Shown here one piece after another: positions 58,556 to 64,000 of a DNA stretch of 64,000 nt (position 1 is the stretch's first letter; every line of letters starts with the position of its first letter). A model generated the notes under the pieces. The model did no database searches, was not told the origin of the DNA, and saw nothing but the letters and a program-made list of their open reading frames with translations. A program made the translations under genes and the position numbers. Source of the DNA: Cryptomeria japonica (taxonomy: Eukaryota; Streptophyta; Pinopsida; Cupressales; Cupressaceae); NCBI RefSeq assembly GCF_030272615.1, contig NC_081405.1, positions 153,159,113 through 153,223,112 on the forward strand. The letters run 5' to 3'.

Positions 58556-58567
58556 TGGTATCAGAGC
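58556..58567 (+). other. Primer binding site, initiator tRNA-Met type
   Basis: TGGTATCAGAGC follows the 5' LTR with no spacer. Confidence 0.92.
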
Positions 58568-59609
58568 CATTGAGGCTTCATTGATTGGTTTTTAGAGACA
58601 TTGTGGAAGAGTTCTATTTTCAGATTTAAGGGACTGCATTTTTTGACCTCACTATTGCATCCGGGAGGCCATTTCTATAAAAATCGAGTATAAATTCGAC
58701 CTATTTTGGCGAAAATCAATTTTTGGGTGTGGAGGAAATTTTCTGCCCAATTTGGGTGGTACGGTACAAAATTTTCGGATTTTTTTTTCAAAAAAAAAAA
58801 ATAATTCTAAAAATTATTTTCTAGTTTTTTGGAAATTATTTTTGCAATCCGTACCTTCTGCCCAGTCAGCAGCACACAATCAGTGCCACGTTAGTGCCCA
58901 ATCAGTCATGAAGTTTGGGTAAGGGTCATACGACCATCAAATTTAACCCCACAGTCTGCTGACATCATCATATTTTCAAAAAATTTGCAGGCCCCTCTCA
59001 TTGAGCTTTTTGATTTTGTAGTTCAACTTCAAATGGCCATATCTTGCTCATTTTGGCTCCTTTTTTGGTGCTTTTTTTTTTGAAATGGGCTAGAATTTTG
59101 TGTACTTTCACATGGTGGAATTATTTTCTGATTTTGATAAACATATTTTTCATAATTCTCATTTTTTGGTGACTATACCTGTCCAATCCCCGTTTCTGCA
59201 ACTTCCAAGTCTCCGTTCGGGCTCATACGAGCTCCTTTTCAGGTGCTATTTTTTTTGAAAGTGCATTATTTTTTGTCTACTCTCAAAATATGCTATCAGT
59301 TTGTAGCAATTGTGGGTAGAAATTGTACTTTCATCATATGGTCTTATTTGGCCAATTTGGCATTTGTATTGCATAGATCTATCTTTCGGATCTTTTGCTT
59401 TGAAGTTATCAGCCTATTGGGGTAGTTGTAAAACAAAATCAGAATTCCACCTTGCCATTGTTTGCAAGTAGCCTATTGTACACGCACTACATATAAAGTG
59501 CCAAAATCATCATTTTTGGGGGGATACTTTGATTGAGTGAATTTGGGGGTGGGGGGGGGGAGGTGTCTCTTGTGCTTTTGTACTCTTGTGTTCCTTCCTT
59601 TTTGCTGCT
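58568..59609 (+). other. Untranslated leader of non-autonomous copia
   Basis: About 1 kb between primer site and gag ATG. T-rich, no ORF. Long leaders like this can hold the RNA packaging signal, which cannot be recognised from sequence alone. Confidence 0.6.
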
Positions 59610-61219
59610 ATGGGTTCTTCTAAGTTTCCTCTCTTAACTCCTCATAATTATGCTACTTGGAAAATTGATGCATGGAGTAAACTTATGGAAAAAGGACTAA
59701 CTCATTACATTGATGGAACTATTGTTGCTCTTGCTGATCCTAAGGTTGATCCAGTTGGTCACTTGGATTGGCTTACTAAAAATATCATGGCAATTGGTAC
59801 CTTAAGAAAGTATGTATCAAAGGATCTCATTTATCATATTGAGAAATGTACTCTAATCAAGGATGCTTGGCAAAAGTTTCAAGACTTATATGGTCAAGTT
59901 GATGAGATTAGGGGATATCAAATTGATAGTGATCTCACCATGTTGGATCCCAAGAACTTTGATACTATACAAGATTATGTCACTAAGGCAAATGAGTTGA
60001 GGGCACAACTCAAAGATTGTGGCATTGATAAGAAGGATACTCAATTGATATTCAACTTGATAGGCAAGCTTCCACAAGAATATGCAACATTTGTTTCTAG
60101 TTTTCAAACCCATAGGATGACAATGGGTTCAAGATACACAATGCCTACATTTGATGCTTTCAATGAAATGTTGATGATGGAACAAACTAAGTTGATAAGC
60201 ATGGGCATTCTTAAGGCTTCTAAGTCTCAAGCATTAGTGGCAAATCAAGGGAACAAAGGAAATCAAGGAAAGGACAATTCAAACAAGAAGAAATGGCAAT
60301 CAAAGCCTAAGGATAGAACATCATCTTCTCCACAACAAGGAGATACATCCTCTTCCAAGAGGGATAACTCACCAGAGAGAGAGAAACCTACTTGTGCCTA
60401 TTGTAAAAAGTTTGTCATGAGGAGAGTCGTTTCCATTCGAAGAAGATTGATGAGCTCACACATATCATCAAAAAGCATAACATTGATTTGCCTAATGTCT
60501 ACAAGAAGGATGATTCATCACCTTCCACTTCCTCGCATTCAAAAGGAAAAGGGAAAGCATTCATGGCTTCTATAAGTGGGAAGACTCAATCTTTTGGAAC
60601 AAGAAGAGGAAAAGCTCTATGTGCTACTATCAGTCATGATTCAAAGAGATGGCTTCTAGATTCAGGGGCTTCTCATCATATGGCATCTTTGCAGTCTATG
60701 TTCTCTACATTTGAGCCTTGCACCATGCCGCAGATTTTGATGGGCAATCATACATACATGGATGTGATTGGGAAAGGATATGTTGACATTGGGGATAACT
60801 CCTTCAATGATGTGTTGTGTCTACCCCACTTGACAAACAATCTCATTTCCATCTATCAAATCACACATGGCACAACTAAGAGAGTTGTGGAGTTCACACC
60901 TGAGTCAGTTTTCATTCGAGACTTGGAGACTAGAGCTATCATTGCGACTGGGGTGGTTGATCATGCATCTCGGTTATACTCCTTTTTAGATTTTGTTGAT
61001 GATGATGATTTCACATGTGATGATTCTGCACATGTTGATCACACTTCTTGTGATGGTTTAGATTTTGAGGAGAACTTTGGGCACTTGAACATGGGGATTC
61101 TCACATGTGACCCCGTTCTTGAGCCTTGTATTTCATCTCCTCATATTGAAATCATATCACCTATTGCACCTGATGATGCAGATAGTGCAACAGTTTTGCC
61201 TTCATGTGATTCAGTGTAG
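59610..61219 (+). pseudogene. Copia gag and protease, frameshifted
   Basis: ATG at 59610 (MGSSKFPLLTPHNYATWK). Gag capsid-like domain to about 60200 with KDAWQKFQDLYG and LIGKLPQEYATFV, then a basic KGNQGKDNSNKKK region. A zinc knuckle begins CAYCKK at 60392; one G is missing in TTTGTCAT (about 60413), which shifts the frame inside the knuckle. In the next frame the text continues to protease WLLDSGASHHMAS (60653) and GAG-pre-integrase-like text (LTNNLISIYQITHG, 60830), then turns aspartate-rich (DDDDFTCDD near 61005). It stops at 61217. Otherwise open over 1.6 kb with just one shift, so this copy is fairly young. The start was chosen at the ATG before the gag core. Confidence 0.9.
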
Positions 61220-61857
61220 CACGATATTCATTGTCTTCTAGCTTTAGATTCATGGGATGATTACTTGACAGACATTGCAGGTTTGCTTGTGGATTCCTAC
61301 ATTGCAAATTTGGGAGACATCATTGATGACATTCATCTTCTCTTTGATGAAGGTGATCCTTCTTTGATTGTTGCGAGGGTCTACATGATCAATCTTTAGA
61401 GGTTGACATGATTGTGGATACTTATGTAGAACAATTGGAGGAGGTCTCTTTATTTTTTGAGGAGACATGTGAGTCTTTGGGACATGTTCTACATCCATCT
61501 CCACTAGATCTTGGAGTGCCTTTTTCAGCAGTGTGGCATAGTTTACCACCTTTGGAGGGGGTATCTTTTAGCATCGACATGGGGACACTTGAGTAGTTTT
61601 CAGAGATTCCTTTCATCATGAGTTTTTTTCATACATCTTCCCTTCATGATTAGGGAGACTTCATGGATACACCTTTGGTTTTGTTTCTTCCTAAGGGGAG
61701 GAATGTTGTTCGACGTTCTTGGAGTAGTTTCTTCATACATCGAGCTTCTATCATTGGTGCAGATTCCACATTGAAGGGGGGCTTCCTAGCTTCTCTTCTC
61801 TCATATGGGGGGGACTTTTTCCTCACATGGGGTTTTGTTCCTCACATTCTTCTATGA
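61220..61857 (+). pseudogene. Acidic ORF of unknown function in place of pol
   Basis: Continues the protease frame past the stop at 61217 (DSWDDYLTDIAGLLVDSY, then GDIIDDIHLLFDEGDP). It shifts once near 61375 and runs on as MIVDTYVEQLEEVSLFFEE and SLGHVLHPSPLDLGVPF, with stops near 61594 and 61651, to 61857. It is acidic and leucine-rich, with two similar blocks (DSYIANLGDIIDDIHLLFDE and DTYVEQLEEVSLFFEE). No integrase or RT motif is visible. It sits where pol would begin. Whether it is translated as part of the polyprotein or is a relic is unknown. Confidence 0.5.
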
Positions 61858-62064
61858 GAGTTCTCTTGTATGTTTTCATCTCTCTTTTGGGGGAGGGTTT
61901 TTTCCCATTGGGTTTTTCTCTCTTTCCCCACTTTGTGAGAGATTTCATTGCATTGGTTTTCATGCATTTGCATTTGTACATGGGTACCTAACATGACCTA
62001 GTAGCCGGGACCCATCTTGCATTGCTTAGTTGCATTGTTGACTTAAGTGCATTCCCCTAAGTTG
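61858..62064 (+). other. 3' untranslated region of non-autonomous copia
   Basis: T-rich sequence with no ORF, ending in the polypurine tract. Confidence 0.6.
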
Positions 62065-62077
62065 CACTTAAGGGGGG
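62065..62077 (+). other. Polypurine tract of non-autonomous copia
   Basis: CACTTAAGGGGGG directly before LTR start TGTTGG. Confidence 0.8.
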
Positions 62078-62529
62078 TGTTGGTGTAAATAATTATGCAT
62101 CTTGGATATTATTACACTTTACTTAGGTTTACTTAGGAAATGCATTTCATAGTAGTTTGGGTATGAGACACTTGGGTGTTTGTGTCACATTAGGATAGTG
62201 TGTGTAGGAGAATTTCCACCTTTTATGGTGTTGATCTTGTTGTTACACTCCACATTCAGTGGGTGATCCACCTCATGTGGACTATTATATTATTTCTCCT
62301 ACCTACTCACACCCATTTCCTACCTACCCTTGTTTCTTATTGAGCCACATGTCATGTTTGTGTGCTCACATATCCCTAGCCTTGCCTATATAAGCAGGCT
62401 CATCTATATTGTATGTAATTAGAACAATTGATCATTTATCTATTGATGAGAATACAGTTTATTCTTATCCTATATTTTGTCTCTCTATTGTACTTTTCAT
62501 TGAGCTCTTGATCTTGGCAAAATCTCACA
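62078..62529 (+). repeat. 3' LTR of non-autonomous copia
   Basis: 452 bp, matching the 5' LTR except at 11 substitutions, followed by the target duplication GTTAT. Confidence 0.95.
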
Positions 62530-62534
62530 GTTAT

Positions 62535-64000
62535 GATTGTGATGATTTATCATTATTATTTTTGCAATTTCGCTAGAAATGGTTTTTCATTGTGAAATTT
62601 TCAGAAAGGCCTTTGGATTTTGGATGGGAGGAGATTTTTTGTGTATGTCTAAGGATTGGAGTTTCTTTTTGAATTTGTTTGTCGCTGAGTTCTATGGAAG
62701 GAGGTTGTTGGTTTGTGGAATATTTGGCTTCGATGCACATTTTCTTCTTCAAATTTTTTGTCCATTTCTTCAAGTTTCTAGGTTAGTGGTTTTGTTTAGA
62801 TTTTGTTTATGCATTTATTTTTAAGAAAAGATTGCATTCTAAGTGTTTGGAAAATATCCCATGTATTCTGAAAATTTTGTGTTTCTCTTTATATCTGGAA
62901 ATGAATGGAAGAATTTTTACTAGCATCTCTTTTGGAGGCTGTGTATGTGATTGCATATTTGTGTATGTTATTTGGGGAGGATTTTGTTGTTATTAACTTT
63001 GGAGGCTATGTTTGTGTTTGTTTAATTGTGATTTTAATTCTTAATATTTGGGTTGCTAAAAAAGAAGTTCTAGGCCTTCCTTATGTTGAATGATTTTTGT
63101 ATTGAATTTTGAAGGTTATATTTATCATTCTTTTGATTACATAATCTTGTTCTTGGTAGTAAAATGCCCTTGTCTGTTGTATTCAAAGTCAAGATTTAAC
63201 TCCAAGTCTTTTCCTATGTTAGTCAATAATTCTACTTTGGGTCTAAGTCATATTTGGCTCTATGGTATATGCACTAAAACGACGATCGAAAATGCTATCA
63301 TTTTTGTCGTATGTGCCAATCTGATTATTGATTGTGCCAGTTTTTTTATTGTATGCGTTATTCTGATTTATGAAAGCGTTGTTCTATTTTATGTTTGTGT
63401 CATTCTGAGTAGTATTTGTGTCATTTTAATACATTTTAAATGCTTTATTTTATGTGTTATATGTACCACTTCATGTTTTGTATACACTGTTCTGAATTGA
63501 AAAAGTGCTAAAAGATTTTGTTAAGGCGCCAGTATAATATGTGGATGTGTCAAATGTTTCCATAAGGTGTTGTTCTAATGTTTTTTTATTTTCCAATTGA
63601 TTTTTTGAGTCCATGTCAAACCATAGGCTTGATTTCAAGATTTGTGATCCCCTATGATATTTACCATTTTCTGATTTATTTGGTTTCAAAGATTTTTTAT
63701 TCATGTTGTGTATTGGCTTTAAGAGAAATTGATGTGTCATGGTTATGAGAATATTGGTTCCACATTTGGATCATTGTATGAGATTATTAGAATATGGCAT
63801 TATGGTTCAGAAGCAACAAATTTGATAATGTGGATCATATTTTATTATGGATCCAATGTATAAAGTTTCATATGGAATTATGAGGTTCTTGACTATGAGA
63901 AATGATGAAGATAATTCATTATCTGAGCCATGGTTGTTATGTTGTTGTTATGATTCTTTTCTTGTACCATAGGTTTTAGGAGCATATTAGGGGGAGTGTC
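62535..64000. other. Unassigned T-rich sequence with a degenerate short repeat
   Basis: No recognised gene. ORFs at 62579, 62905 and 63090 are hydrophobic products of T-rich DNA. A word like TGTGTCATTCTGATT recurs about five times at 63310-63435. The final bases (near 63988, TTAGGGGGAGTGTC) look like a copia polypurine tract followed by an LTR start just beyond the window, but this cannot be confirmed. Confidence 0.4.

Larger units (their letters stand above)
58104..62529 (+). mobile_element. Complete non-autonomous copia element (gag-protease only)
   Basis: 4426 bp with two 452-bp LTRs (58104-58555, 62078-62529) and target duplication GTTAT (58099-58103, 62530-62534). By eye the LTRs differ at 11 positions, about 97.6 per cent identity, with no length change. 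Primer site directly after the 5' LTR; polypurine tract before the 3' LTR. It encodes gag and protease but no integrase, RT or RNase H. A third coding block of unknown kind occupies the space up to 61857. It would need enzymes from a related element to move. Confidence 0.95.

Overview
The window looks like nuclear DNA from a large, AT-rich, transposon-dominated plant genome. A gymnosperm such as a conifer is my best guess. The reasons are wall-to-wall nested Ty1/copia and Ty3/gypsy elements, plant initiator-tRNA-Met primer sites (TGGTATCAGAGC), a plant mobile domain (PMD) reading frame and very long LTRs. This is inference; no marker gene fixes the species. I found no intact host gene, rRNA, tRNA or CRISPR array. 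Almost every protein-coding stretch is a decaying element gene that keeps one reading frame but carries nonsense codons.

Layout. 1-3675: 3' part of a Tat-like gypsy element, with an antisense PMD pseudogene, polypurine tract and 3' LTR. 3935-11647: a complete copia element (LTRs of 1522 and 1552 bp, target duplication GAATG). 11653-14025: an older copia LTR remnant and a deleted plus-strand gypsy. 14026-19628: a minus-strand chromodomain gypsy element. 19629-41069: minus-strand copia and gypsy pieces that form a roughly 5-kb tandem duplication (16499-21479 repeated at 21480-40014). The second copy of that duplication is split by a 13.6-kb insert (23494-37079).

The 13.6-kb insert carries two convergent unknown ORFs, a tandem array with a period near 264 bp, a large unknown coiled-coil ORF (28504-32535) and a degenerate hAT transposase (33577-36288). 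Short GGCGA words cluster near both ends, so it may be one cargo-bearing hAT-like element. 41070-43233: 3' end of a second Tat-like gypsy. 43234-56430: a copia fragment whose integrase is split by an 11.4-kb insert. That insert contains a second member of the unknown ORF family (45627-54771), itself split by a 4120-bp solo LTR (duplication ATGAA) and an 1188-bp solo LTR (duplication GTAGA). 58104-62529: a complete non-autonomous copia (452-bp LTRs, duplication GTTAT). It has gag and protease, but an acidic unknown ORF stands where integrase and reverse transcriptase should be. The last 1.5 kb shows nothing I recognise.

The most interesting items are: the two-member family of roughly 1300-codon ORFs; the cargo-bearing 13.6-kb insert; arrays of short, hairpin-like words peculiar to each element (44527-45560, 48066-48178, and GGGACC...GGTCC hairpins in Tat LTRs); a strand-biased ACCGAG word spread through LTRs and coding sequence of one copia in all three codon phases; and a decay pattern with many C-to-T type stops and very few frameshifts.
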